The translations under genes were made by a program, and so were the position numbers. DNA of 5,257 nucleotides from Oscillospiraceae bacterium. GTDB taxonomy: Bacteria > Bacillota > Clostridia > Oscillospirales > Ruminococcaceae. Location of the stretch: contig DLVP01000173.1 in NCBI GenBank assembly GCA_003445125.1, positions 1 to 5,257 of the forward strand, in the 5' to 3' direction. Each line of letters opens with the position of its first letter. Position 1 is the stretch's first letter. The notes below the pieces were generated by a model, which saw nothing but the letters and a program-made list of their open reading frames with translations, did no database searches and had not been told where the DNA came from. Below, in pieces: positions 1 through 5,242 of the stretch.

Positions 1-338
1 GCGATGGAGCGGTAGTCCATGCTGTCCACCATGGTCGTGGTGGCAGTGATGGCGGGCAGAACGTCGTTTTCCTCAATACCCGTGCGAACGGCGCGGGAGA
101 GGTATTCGGGGAACAGGGCGGCGGATTCGGCGGTGGAGAAGAATTTCTCTACTTTGTCGCACGCGGGGGAGGCAACTTTGATGTCAAAGCGCTTGAGCTG
201 GCGCTGATAAGCGTCCAGATCGGCGTACGGAGTGCCCTTGTAGGCATCGGAACGGTCTTCGGCTTCCAGGACGTCGGAAAAGCTCTTTCCGGAAACCTTG
301 TACATAAAGCGGTCGAGTTTGATGTTTTCAAAATTCAT
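1..338 (-). CDS. Phage major capsid protein, N-terminal part (cut by the left window edge)
   Basis: This is the first 112 codons of a leftward gene, open to the left edge. It begins MNFENIKLDRFMYKVSGKSF and contains AALFPEYLSRAVRTGIEE near residues 73-90. This pattern resembles the N-terminal region of HK97-fold major capsid proteins of clostridial phages, as I recognise it; no search was run. The ATG at 338 follows a strong AAAGGAG site (348-354) with a 9-nt spacer, and that site overlaps the stop codon of the preceding gene. The product would be the shell-forming subunit of the procapsid. Its place right after the protease and small decoration-like gene fits the standard head-gene order. 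The early residues may form a scaffold-like delta domain removed by the upstream protease, but this cannot be judged from the fragment. Confidence 0.85.
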   Translation of the reverse strand, partial: MNFENIKLDRFMYKVSGKSFSDVLEAEDRSDAYKGTPYADLDAYQRQLKRFDIKVASPACDKVEKFFSTAESAALFPEYLSRAVRTGIEENDVLPAITATTTMVDSMDYRSI

Positions 339-352
339 GAGTAAAATCTCCT

Positions 353-694
353 TTACAGAATAAATCCGACGGTTTTGTCGGTGGTGTTGACGTCCAGCAC
401 AAGCACATCACTGCCGCTGTCGTCGGTTTTGACCTTGCCCGCGCCGTCGGCGACGAGCTTGGAGAAGTTGACGGTCGGTGCAGTGCCGGAGTAGACGGCG
501 GTGCGGTAGCCTTCGACCTGAACGGTCACAAAATCGCCTTCGCTGGCGACGGTAAAGCCGATGAAGCGGTCGCCAGCGGCAGCAGCCGTCACTTTGCCGT
601 TGTCGGAGAGCTTGACGGGGGTGTTGGCGGCGATCACGCCATCGCGTTCAAAGGTGAGAACCTTTTCTTTGAATCCGTTGTAACAATTTTTCAT
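353..694 (-). CDS. Small probable head decoration (capsid cement) protein, DUF2190-like
   Basis: This gene encodes 113 residues with no signal peptide or membrane segment. The sequence is rich in short beta-prone stretches and in G, T, V and D. The central block (residues 19-62) has the pattern of an entry 'G-V-I-A-A-N-T-P-V' followed by 'G-D-R-F-I-G-F' and 'V-T-V-Q-V-E-G'. This is typical of small beta-rich proteins encoded between protease and major capsid genes and annotated as DUF2190-like or decoration proteins. Such proteins bind the outside of the expanded capsid and stabilise it. The start ATG at 694 follows AAAGGA (705-710) with a 10-nt spacer. The gene begins 18 nt after the protease stop and ends 14 nt before the capsid gene, so it is clearly in the operon. 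The role is inferred from position and composition; a small scaffold or other head protein is the alternative. Confidence 0.65.
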   Translation of the reverse strand: MKNCYNGFKEKVLTFERDGVIAANTPVKLSDNGKVTAAAAGDRFIGFTVASEGDFVTVQVEGYRTAVYSGTAPTVNFSKLVADGAGKVKTDDSGSDVLVLDVNTTDKTVGFIL

Positions 695-712
695 AAATAA
701 AAAATCCTTTCG

Positions 713-1624
713 TTAAATCTTGAAATTTTGGTTGTCGGCGGACAATTGTACCTGTCCGTCTTTTTTCTGAAACAGCGAGGAAAGGCGAACCAGTTCCTCC
801 GCCGAGAGTTTTTTCACCAGCCCGTCAATCATGTCGGCGGGCATTTCGGGAAAGTGCAGCAGCATCTGCGTGCCGACCGAACGGGCAAGCTCTGCCTGAT
901 AGCGTTTGCCGAGATCGGCGAGATCGGCGAGCTTGTGAATGTAGGTCTGCAAAATGTCGCTCTGTTCGCGGGAGAGCAGTACGGACGGCGCGTCTCCGAC
1001 GGATTTGAGAATCTCCTCCGCCTCCTGCCCGAACGCCTTGACAACGCCCGCGTTTTTCTGCGCGGGAACGGCGACAAAGGACCATTCGTAGGCGTCGGTC
1101 GGTTCGTCCAGCTCAAAGAAACAGCGTTTGTCGCCGTAGTCCTGTCCCGCCCGATGGGCGCAGTCGCCGCGGGAGGAACCGCAGATGGAACAGCGGCGGG
1201 TCTTGACGGAACATCCGACACTGACCTCCTTTTTGATTCCTCCGTCGATTTCCGCGATCAACGCGGCGTTTTCGGCGGTGCGCAGCATGTAAGCGTCGGC
1301 AAGCAGATACGCGTAATCCGCGCCCAGGGCGTTTTTGCGGGAAGAATCAAAGACCACCCGCGTGTCGTAGATTCTCGCCGCTTGGTGTCCCGCTTTGGGA
1401 TCGTGGTCGAAAATGCCGGTTTTGCCGATGAAAAGCTCCGCCAGGGTTTGCAGGGCTTTTTCGGTAAACCGTTCGCCGTCGCGGTCGATGTCGTTGTCGC
1501 AGAGGATGACGCGGAAGGTGTATACCTCGTCGGCGGTCAGCGGGTGCCGCGCGTAGGCGTTGATTTTCTGCAGGTCGCCCTCTTCGGGCAGTCCGCATTT
1601 TTGAATGGCAGCAATGGTATTAAT
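713..1624 (-). CDS. XkdF-like prohead serine protease with a Cys/His insertion; probable ATT start
   Basis: The protein has 303 residues if it starts at ATT 1624. The N-terminal half resembles phage prohead proteases of the XkdF/S78 type. It has IDRDGERF (residues 46-53), an FDHD motif whose His74 is a candidate catalytic residue, EVSVG (133-137) whose Ser135 is a candidate nucleophile, and the strand YEWSFVAVPAQ (179-189). These proteases cleave scaffold and capsid N-termini during procapsid maturation. A Cys-rich segment (C138, C145, C148, C155, H157, C168) lies between EVSVG and YEWSFVAVPAQ and looks metal-binding. Residues 200-303 appear largely helical and could act as scaffold. No ATG, GTG or TTG lies between the Shine-Dalgarno site at 1634-1640 and the conserved core. 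Upstream ATG 1696 and TTG 1741 lack good ribosome sites and would add unlikely R/S/C-rich sequence inside the portal gene. Family assignment is fairly sure; start and catalytic residues are inference. Confidence 0.78.
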   Translation of the reverse strand: MNTIAAIQKCGLPEEGDLQKINAYARHPLTADEVYTFRVILCDNDIDRDGERFTEKALQTLAELFIGKTGIFDHDPKAGHQAARIYDTRVVFDSSRKNALGADYAYLLADAYMLRTAENAALIAEIDGGIKKEVSVGCSVKTRRCSICGSSRGDCAHRAGQDYGDKRCFFELDEPTDAYEWSFVAVPAQKNAGVVKAFGQEAEEILKSVGDAPSVLLSREQSDILQTYIHKLADLADLGKRYQAELARSVGTQMLLHFPEMPADMIDGLVKKLSAEELVRLSSLFQKKDGQVQLSADNQNFKI

Positions 1625-2765
1625 GAGACTCAGCTCCTTTGGTAAGATTTTTTGCCTGTGCGCGCAGCAGCTCCGCTCTTGCAAGCTCCACCTCATCCTG
1701 GAGGTTGATGTCCTGCCAGCAAACGGTGAAATCGCAGTCAAAGCGGTTAAGTCCCGCCCAGATGCGCAGGATGCGCAGAATCACAGGGGTAAGATAGCGG
1801 CGGTAGGCTTCCAGCTCGCTGGTCAGAATGTCCGCCTGTTGGGTGCTCATGCGTTCGGTCGTGGACCAGGAAAGCCCCAGCATGAACGGCGGAATGCCGA
1901 GCTTGGCGATCATCTGTTCGAGAATACACCGTACCGGCACCTGGACCTCCGGCATCTGACCGTCCGCGCCGATGACTTTGATGTCCACATCGCCGACAGC
2001 GACAAAGTCCTTAACACTGCCGCCGTGCGTGTTCATGCCGTTTGCCCATTCTTTGGCAATGGTGTCGGCAAGATTGTCGCTGTAAGCGGAGGAAGCAAAT
2101 TCCTGCGGCGGCTTGTAGGTCACGGCGTACCGCAGATTTCCCATGCGCTCAAAGTTTTGCCCGACGCTTTGAAAAATCGTGGAAAGCGTGGAAGCAAAGA
2201 ACGGCAGACCGCTGAGGATCGAGCGTCCGTTCTGCTTGCCGGGCATCGGCGGAAGCGCACAGTAGAGCACCAGCGCGGGAACAGGTACGGGTGTAAGCGT
2301 GCCGCCCGCGGCGTGGGTGTAGATTTTTGGCAAAAAGGGGTTTTCTTCAAACGCGATTTCGACGGCATCGGGAGACGCGTTGTATAACCCGATCACCGAG
2401 GTGCGGCTGCGGTCGAGGACAATTTCCCCCACCGCGCTTCCGCAGGTGAGCATACAGTCGAACATCCGTTCGATGAAGGCGTTGAGCGAAGCCCCGCCGC
2501 CGGAAACAGGGACGTTTGCCATAAATTCGTCCAACGCTTTTTGCACGCCGGGAGTCGAAGCCTTGACCGTGAATCCGCCCGCCAGCCGTACCAGCTTCAT
2601 CAGCGCGGCGTCAATGATCGGCACCGCGTCGCGCAAAGCGCAGAACAGGCGCTGCTCGCCGCCCATCAGCGGAAACGGCGAGGGCGCAAGACGGAAGCGT
2701 ACCGGTGCGGTCTGAACGGGAACCGCCGGCTTTGACTCTTTTTTGGAAAACAGATTTTTTTTCAT
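1620..2765 (-). CDS. Phage portal protein
   Basis: The 381-residue protein would form the dodecameric portal ring at one capsid vertex. DNA enters and leaves through this ring, and the terminase docks on it. Recognisable regions are a charged and Pro-rich N-terminus (1-30), AVPIIDAALMKLVRLAGGF (47-65), the segment with GSAVGEIVLDRSR (109-121) and IGLYNASPDAVEI (125-137), and LEQMIAKLGIPPFMLGLSW (282-300). The last is followed by the helix TERMSTQQADILTSELEAYRR, which matches the stem/crown-side helix of many Firmicute portals. It is slightly shorter than many portals (about 400-500 residues) but looks complete. ATG 2765 follows AAAGG (2773-2777) with a 7-nt spacer, and the gene begins 19 nt after the terminase large-subunit stop. 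Its last codons carry the Shine-Dalgarno site of the protease gene, so the two are probably translationally coupled. Confidence 0.85.
   Translation of the reverse strand: MKKNLFSKKESKPAVPVQTAPVRFRLAPSPFPLMGGEQRLFCALRDAVPIIDAALMKLVRLAGGFTVKASTPGVQKALDEFMANVPVSGGGASLNAFIERMFDCMLTCGSAVGEIVLDRSRTSVIGLYNASPDAVEIAFEENPFLPKIYTHAAGGTLTPVPVPALVLYCALPPMPGKQNGRSILSGLPFFASTLSTIFQSVGQNFERMGNLRYAVTYKPPQEFASSAYSDNLADTIAKEWANGMNTHGGSVKDFVAVGDVDIKVIGADGQMPEVQVPVRCILEQMIAKLGIPPFMLGLSWSTTERMSTQQADILTSELEAYRRYLTPVILRILRIWAGLNRFDCDFTVCWQDINLQDEVELARAELLRAQAKNLTKGAESH
1634..1640 (-). promoter_or_regulatory. Ribosome binding site of the protease gene, pointing to a non-standard start
   Basis: AAAGGAG lies in the last portal codons. 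Nine nt downstream is ATT (1624-1622), which overlaps the portal TAA stop (1622-1620). No ATG, GTG or TTG in the protease frame lies at a usable distance. The strength and position of this site is the main argument that the protease starts here with ATT. Confidence 0.6.
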
Positions 2766-2784
2766 AGGTCAACCTTTCTGAAGA

Positions 2785-4053
2785 TCAGTTTCTTGTCGCG
2801 GAAGCGACGGGTACCGTGCACGCGGGAGCGGCGTCAAGCGTTGCGACAAGATAACGCATGTCGTCCATGGCGTGGTCGTTTTCTTTTTTGACGGATTCCT
2901 TCACCGCGTTGAGATCCCAGCAGTACAGTGAAAATTCACGCAGGATGTCGGTACAGGAGGCGTGGATCCGTATCTTGTCCTGCTGCAATTTCTGGCTGAC
3001 GAGCCGGATGCCCTTCATCACATCGTTGTTGGCGGGGATGACGCGGAACAGACCGCTTTGGCGGATACATTCGATAAAGGAGGCAGCGGAGGGATCAATG
3101 ATAACGGCGCGGATGTTTTGAATGCCGACGGTTTCGGCAAGTGCTTTAAGCTTTTCAAAATATTCCGCATCGGTCATCTGCGCCCCCTTTTCTCTGGAAG
3201 CGTAGTAAAATTCGCGCAGCCTCCAGTAAACGCCGTCCTTCACACCCCAAAGCCCGACGGACATGGGATTGACGGTACCGTAGTCGCAGGAGAGAAAGTA
3301 AGCGGAAAAACCTTTCGTATTGTCGTCGGTGAAGATGTGCCGCTTTTGGTCAAACTGGGGATAAACCAGTCCCTCGGCGGCAGACCATTTTCCGAGAACG
3401 AATCTCTCGTAGAACACGCCGGAATAGAGGCTTTGGTATCGCCTTTTAATGGCTTTTGAAAGCGAAGGATTGTCGTCCATGGTAAAGTGGAGATAGAGCG
3501 CGTTTTTTTCTTCGCATTTGCAGATCCACTCGCGGTAGAACCAGTGGTATGGGTGATCGGGGTTGCAGTTGAACCAGAAGCGCGAGCCGTTGACGGAACA
3601 GCGGGCAAGCGCCTGTTCGACGAAAGAACGCGGCATCAGTGCGACCTCATCAAGCAATACGCCGGCGAGCGTCATGCCTTGGATGAGGGAAGCGGAGGCT
3701 TCGTCCTTTCCGCCGAAGAGGTAGAAACGGTTGTGCCTGCCCTTGCAGGAAATGTCCAGGACGTTTTGAGAAACCTTGAAGTCACATTCAAACCCCAAAG
3801 ACGGCAGTAAAGCGGTGAGCGGAACAATCAGATTTCGCCTGAGTGAATTGATCGTGCGTCCGCAGATGGCGAAGGAACGGTTGGAAAAAGCGGAAAACGC
3901 CCATCCGATAAAGGATAGGGACATGCAGGTGGTTTTTCCGCTTCGCACCGCGCCGTCGCAGATAATGGCGTCATAGTGGGCGTAAGGACTTTTTCTGGAC
4001 CACCAGGTCAGCACCGTGCGCTGTTTTTTGGAGAAGGCGCCGAGACTAAACAT
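2785..4053 (-). CDS. terL: Terminase large subunit (PBSX-type ATPase-nuclease)
   Basis: The 422-residue packaging motor cuts concatemeric phage DNA and pumps it into the procapsid through the portal, powered by ATP. The N-terminal ATPase shows a Walker A motif GAVRSGKTT (34-42), a Walker B strand ending GVLLDE (131-136, D135 and catalytic E136), and the coupling region FNCNPDHPYHWF (161-172). The C-terminal RNase H-like nuclease shows three acidic clusters: CDYGTVNP (D257), VIIDPSA (D320) and HAMDDMRY (D397/D398). Length and motif order match the PBSX/Terminase_3 group. I chose ATG 4053 over an upstream in-frame start at 4095 because AGGAGAGG (4060-4067) sits 6 nt before it and the protein family normally begins close to this point. 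The gene overlaps the small-subunit gene by 8 nt, implying coupled translation. Confidence 0.95.
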   Translation of the reverse strand: MFSLGAFSKKQRTVLTWWSRKSPYAHYDAIICDGAVRSGKTTCMSLSFIGWAFSAFSNRSFAICGRTINSLRRNLIVPLTALLPSLGFECDFKVSQNVLDISCKGRHNRFYLFGGKDEASASLIQGMTLAGVLLDEVALMPRSFVEQALARCSVNGSRFWFNCNPDHPYHWFYREWICKCEEKNALYLHFTMDDNPSLSKAIKRRYQSLYSGVFYERFVLGKWSAAEGLVYPQFDQKRHIFTDDNTKGFSAYFLSCDYGTVNPMSVGLWGVKDGVYWRLREFYYASREKGAQMTDAEYFEKLKALAETVGIQNIRAVIIDPSAASFIECIRQSGLFRVIPANNDVMKGIRLVSQKLQQDKIRIHASCTDILREFSLYCWDLNAVKESVKKENDHAMDDMRYLVATLDAAPACTVPVASATRN

Positions 4054-4501
4054 GAGATTCCTCTCCTGCCTGATCCAACGCTTCAAAGAAAGCACTGGCG
4101 CTGTCCTCCCGATCGCGGCGGGTCATGGTGTCGAGCTGGGCGAGGGCTTTGAGACGGTCAAAGAGCTTGAGCTCCAATCCGTCTTTCGTGCGTCGGATTT
4201 CCGCGATGGAAAAAAGATTCATCCGACGGATTTCCTCCTCGTCTGCGCCGCACATCACGAGGCGCACGCAGTCATCGATACTTCCGAAGGCGAGACGCTT
4301 GAGTCCGCAGCGGATGTCAAAATCCTCCGCTTCGGGATCCAGCCCGTGCGCCTTCAGAAAATTGCGGACGCGTTTGGATGCCAGCATTTTTTCTCCCGCA
4401 GCGGCGGCATCGTCGGGAGGAACTCCCGCACAGACGGCAGCCTCCTTCGGATTGCCGACACGGCAAAACGCATGGCAAAAAATGGTTTCTTTCTGATTCA
4501 T
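4046..4501 (-). CDS. terS: Terminase small subunit (Terminase_2 family)
   Basis: The 151-residue protein should form the ring that recognises the phage packaging site (cos or pac) and hands DNA to the large subunit. The N-terminal DNA-binding part has the family pattern: ETIFCHAFCRVGNPKEAAVCAG (5-26), then AGEKMLASKRVRNFL (35-49). The oligomerisation part follows with GLKRLAFGSIDDCVRLV (66-82) and LFSIAEIRRTKDGLELKLFDRLKAL (96-120). The last resembles the 'DLFxIxEIKxxKDGxEIKxFDRLKAL' block I know from Firmicute phages. ATG 4501 is preferred over an in-frame ATG at 4615 because AAAGGAG (4509-4515) lies 7 nt upstream, and because the 38 extra residues would be F/H/P-rich and unlike the family. 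It is the first gene of the leftward operon, about 200 nt downstream of the predicted promoter. An acidic tail ends the protein. Confidence 0.88.
   Translation of the reverse strand: MNQKETIFCHAFCRVGNPKEAAVCAGVPPDDAAAAGEKMLASKRVRNFLKAHGLDPEAEDFDIRCGLKRLAFGSIDDCVRLVMCGADEEEIRRMNLFSIAEIRRTKDGLELKLFDRLKALAQLDTMTRRDREDSASAFFEALDQAGEESHV
4060..4067 (-). promoter_or_regulatory. Ribosome binding site deciding the terL start, inside terS
   Basis: AGGAGAGG lies 6 nt before ATG 4053 and within the last codons of terS. It fixes the terL start and makes translational coupling of the two terminase subunits likely. Confidence 0.8.
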
Positions 4502-4508
4502 GCCGAAA

Positions 4509-4515
4509 CTCCTTT
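4509..4515 (-). promoter_or_regulatory. Ribosome binding site deciding the terS start
   Basis: AAAGGAG on the minus strand lies 7 nt before ATG 4501. The alternative ATG at 4615 is preceded by GTAACTTTAAAAG with no Shine-Dalgarno match. Confidence 0.8.
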
Positions 4516-4612
4516 CATGGGACGGTACCCACTTAAAGCACGGCAAAAAGGGGGTGTGTGTTCTGAAAAATGGTAATTTATGGCAGAAAACAGAAAGAAA
4601 ACGGAATTTTTT

Positions 4613-4628
4613 CATCTTTTAAAGTTAC
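4613..4628 (-). promoter_or_regulatory. Operator-like site A in the leader, inverted
   Basis: Read on the minus strand this is GTAACTTTAAAAGATG, matching site B at 13 of 16 positions with core CTTTAAAAG. It is inverted relative to sites B and C and about 72 bp from B, inside the transcribed leader. Options are a looping partner operator, a roadblock, or simply one arm of an RNA stem; AT-rich chance similarity is also possible. Confidence 0.35.
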
Positions 4629-4698
4629 TTTTTTTTGAAAAAATCAAAAAATCACGGGGCGTATTCCTTGATTCGACAAGAAAAGTAACTTTTTAAGA
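4615..4698 (-). repeat. Long inverted repeat in the terS leader
   Basis: Arms 4615-4632 and 4681-4698 are complementary at 16 of 18 positions, including 12 uninterrupted pairs (AAAGTTACTTTT against AAAAGTAACTTT). A 48-nt spacer separates them. In the leftward transcript the arms could pair just after the predicted start. A smaller hairpin (TTCCTTG 4664-4670 with CAAGAAA 4677-4683, one G-U pair) would compete with the right arm. The spacer also carries a tandem AAAAAATC (4638-4653). The function is unknown and the repeat partly coincides with operator-like sites A and B. Confidence 0.6.
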
Positions 4699-4700
4699 TA
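4685..4700 (+). promoter_or_regulatory. Operator-like site B at the terminase-operon start point
   Basis: GTAACTTTTTAAGATA has core CTTTTTAAG. It lies 38 bp from site C in the same orientation and spans the predicted leftward transcription start. It could reinforce repression at site C. Confidence 0.5.
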
Positions 4701-4705
4701 AAATA

Positions 4706-4734
4706 AGAATAGCGTTTTCTTTGTAACTTGTCAA
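4706..4734 (-). promoter_or_regulatory. Sigma-A promoter of the leftward terminase/head operon
   Basis: On the minus strand there is a perfect -35 TTGACA (4734-4729), a 17-bp spacer and a -10 TATTCT (4711-4706; 4 of 6 consensus bases). The predicted start near 4699 gives a leader of about 200 nt before terS. The -35 lies inside CTTGTCAAG (4727-4735) and the start point inside another copy of the same site type. This arrangement fits direct repression by the divergent HTH protein. Confidence 0.68.
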
Positions 4735-4738
4735 GATA
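4723..4738 (+). promoter_or_regulatory. Operator-like site C over the terminase-operon -35
   Basis: GTAACTTGTCAAGATA has core CTTGTCAAG. It matches site B at 14 of 16 positions and covers the leftward -35. Binding here would block polymerase on the head operon. Confidence 0.6.
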
Positions 4739-4752
4739 CAAAATTCACAAAA

Positions 4753-4768
4753 ATCACTTGACAAGCTA
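4753..4768 (+). promoter_or_regulatory. Operator-like site D over the repressor -35
   Basis: ATCACTTGACAAGCTA has the palindromic core CTTGACAAG and matches site C at 12 of 16 positions. It covers the -35 of the repressor promoter. Its core is centred 30 bp from the core of site C, close to three helical turns. It is likely an autoregulatory operator. Confidence 0.6.
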
Positions 4769-4786
4769 CCGCGAATCGTGTAGAAT
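4758..4786 (+). promoter_or_regulatory. Sigma-A promoter of the repressor gene
   Basis: A perfect -35 TTGACA (4758-4763), a 17-bp spacer and a -10 TAGAAT (4781-4786) face the repressor. The start point should fall near 4792-4793, so the 5' leader is only about 13 nt and begins at or next to the Shine-Dalgarno GAGGTG (4793-4798). The -35 lies inside a CTTGACAAG operator-like site, which suggests autorepression. Confidence 0.8.
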
Positions 4787-4805
4787 AATGTCGAGGTGTT
4801 GTAAA

Positions 4806-5207
4806 ATGACAATCGGAGAAAGAATCCGCCAATTGCGGGAAGAACGGAAAATCTCACAGACCGAACTTGCCGAAGCTGCGGAAACCACCAAGCAGAACCT
4901 GTATAAGTACGAAAACGGGATCATCACCAATATTCCCACGGACAAAATCGAGAAAATGGCAAAAAAGCTTTCGGTTTCTCCTGCCTATCTGATGGGTTGG
5001 AAGGAGGAATCTCTGAACCGAAAAGACGAGGCGGACATTGCGGACGCGATGGAGCGGTTCATCGAACAGCTCAGCACTGCGAAGGAAGCGCTGATGTTTG
5101 ACGGCGAGCCGTTGGATGACGAATCGCGGGATCTGCTGTTGGCGTCGCTGGAAAACAGCCTGCGAATGGGCAAGAGAATTGCCAAGCAGAAGTATTCCGG
5201 AAAGTAA
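4806..5207 (+). CDS. Cro/CI-type helix-turn-helix repressor without a peptidase domain
   Basis: The 133-residue protein begins with an HTH_3 (XRE/CI) domain, MTIGERIRQLREERKISQTE. The HTH helices fall at about residues 17-24 (SQTELAEA) and 28-37 (TKQNLYKYEN), followed by IPTDKIEKMAKKLSVSPAYLMGW (43-65). The C-terminal half contains ALMFDGEPLDDESRDLLLAS (95-114), then a basic helix, a tail I recognise from Firmicute phage repressors. It is too short for an S24 autocleavage domain, so SOS-type self-cleavage is unlikely. Relatives are often paired with an ImmA/IrrE-type metalloprotease, but no such gene is seen before the window ends. ATG 4806 is preferred because GAGGTG (4793-4798) lies 7 nt upstream. 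The in-frame ATG 4788 would begin before the predicted transcript start. It probably represses the divergent head operon and itself. Confidence 0.85.
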   Translation: MTIGERIRQLREERKISQTELAEAAETTKQNLYKYENGIITNIPTDKIEKMAKKLSVSPAYLMGWKEESLNRKDEADIADAMERFIEQLSTAKEALMFDGEPLDDESRDLLLASLENSLRMGKRIAKQKYSGK

Positions 5208-5225
5208 AAGTCCGTTTTAACGGAC
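5201..5225 (-). terminator. Stem-loop after the repressor, possible leftward terminator
   Basis: GTCCGT and ACGGAC (5210-5225) form a 6-bp GC-containing stem with a 4-nt loop, starting 2 nt after the repressor stop. In the rightward direction no T-run follows. On the minus strand it is followed by TTTTACTTT (5209-5201), so it looks more like a weak terminator for transcription entering from the right. Confidence 0.35.
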
Positions 5226-5234
5226 AGAAATTAT

Positions 5235-5242
5235 GGTACGAT
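5235..5242 (+). promoter_or_regulatory. Possible extended -10 promoter at the right edge
   Basis: TGGTACGAT, a TG-N extended -10 with hexamer TACGAT (5237-5242), sits in a TTATGGTACGATGAAAA context resembling Firmicute promoters. No good -35 is visible. The overlapping ATG at 5241 lacks a clear ribosome site, so I do not call a gene there. Confidence 0.25.

Larger units (their letters stand above)
4502..4805. other. AT-rich divergent control region between terminase operon and repressor
   Basis: This gap of about 300 bp has no convincing gene. It is clearly richer in A+T than the flanking genes. It holds two divergent promoters, four related operator-like pseudo-palindromes, and a leader of about 200 nt upstream of terS. 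The 23 bp between the two -35 boxes (4735-4757) are A-rich and could serve as an upstream (UP) element for one or both promoters. The part nearest terS (4502-4612) shows only the ribosome site and no other structure I can support. Confidence 0.8.

Noticed and set aside
728..1645. Long open frame (305 codons) on the plus strand, antisense to the protease gene
   Set aside because: It mirrors the GC-rich protease gene, has no recognisable motifs or ribosome site, and the minus-strand frame carries clear family motifs and operon spacing.
1600..1700. Programmed frameshift fusing portal and protease
   Set aside because: No slippery heptamer was seen at the junction, and a strong Shine-Dalgarno site before the protease core supports separate, coupled initiation.
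1605..2387. Long open frame (260 codons) on the plus strand, antisense to the portal gene
   Set aside because: It is R/H/G-rich without recognisable domains. It is a by-product of the codon bias of the real portal gene on the other strand.
4054..4095. Longer terL start 14 codons upstream
   Set aside because: A strong AGGAGAGG site 6 nt before ATG 4053 decides for the shorter form, and the extra residues only reflect reading through terS in another frame.
4502..4615. Extending terS to an upstream ATG at 4615
   Set aside because: There is no Shine-Dalgarno site at 4615, the extra 38 residues are F/H/P-rich and unlike the family, and a strong site precedes ATG 4501.
4638..4653. Tandem AAAAAATC as a CRISPR-like or iteron repeat
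   Set aside because: There are only two 8-bp copies in an A-rich tract. This is too short and simple to support a replication origin or CRISPR array.
4633..4680. Intrinsic terminator in the terS leader
   Set aside because: T-runs occur on the minus strand, but no GC-rich stem lies immediately before them. The nearby hairpin is more than 10 nt away and AT-rich.
4728..4805. Longer repressor starting upstream, including ATG 4788
   Set aside because: This stretch contains the -35/-10 promoter, and the predicted transcript starts after 4788. The HTH domain begins naturally at MTIGERI with a good ribosome site.
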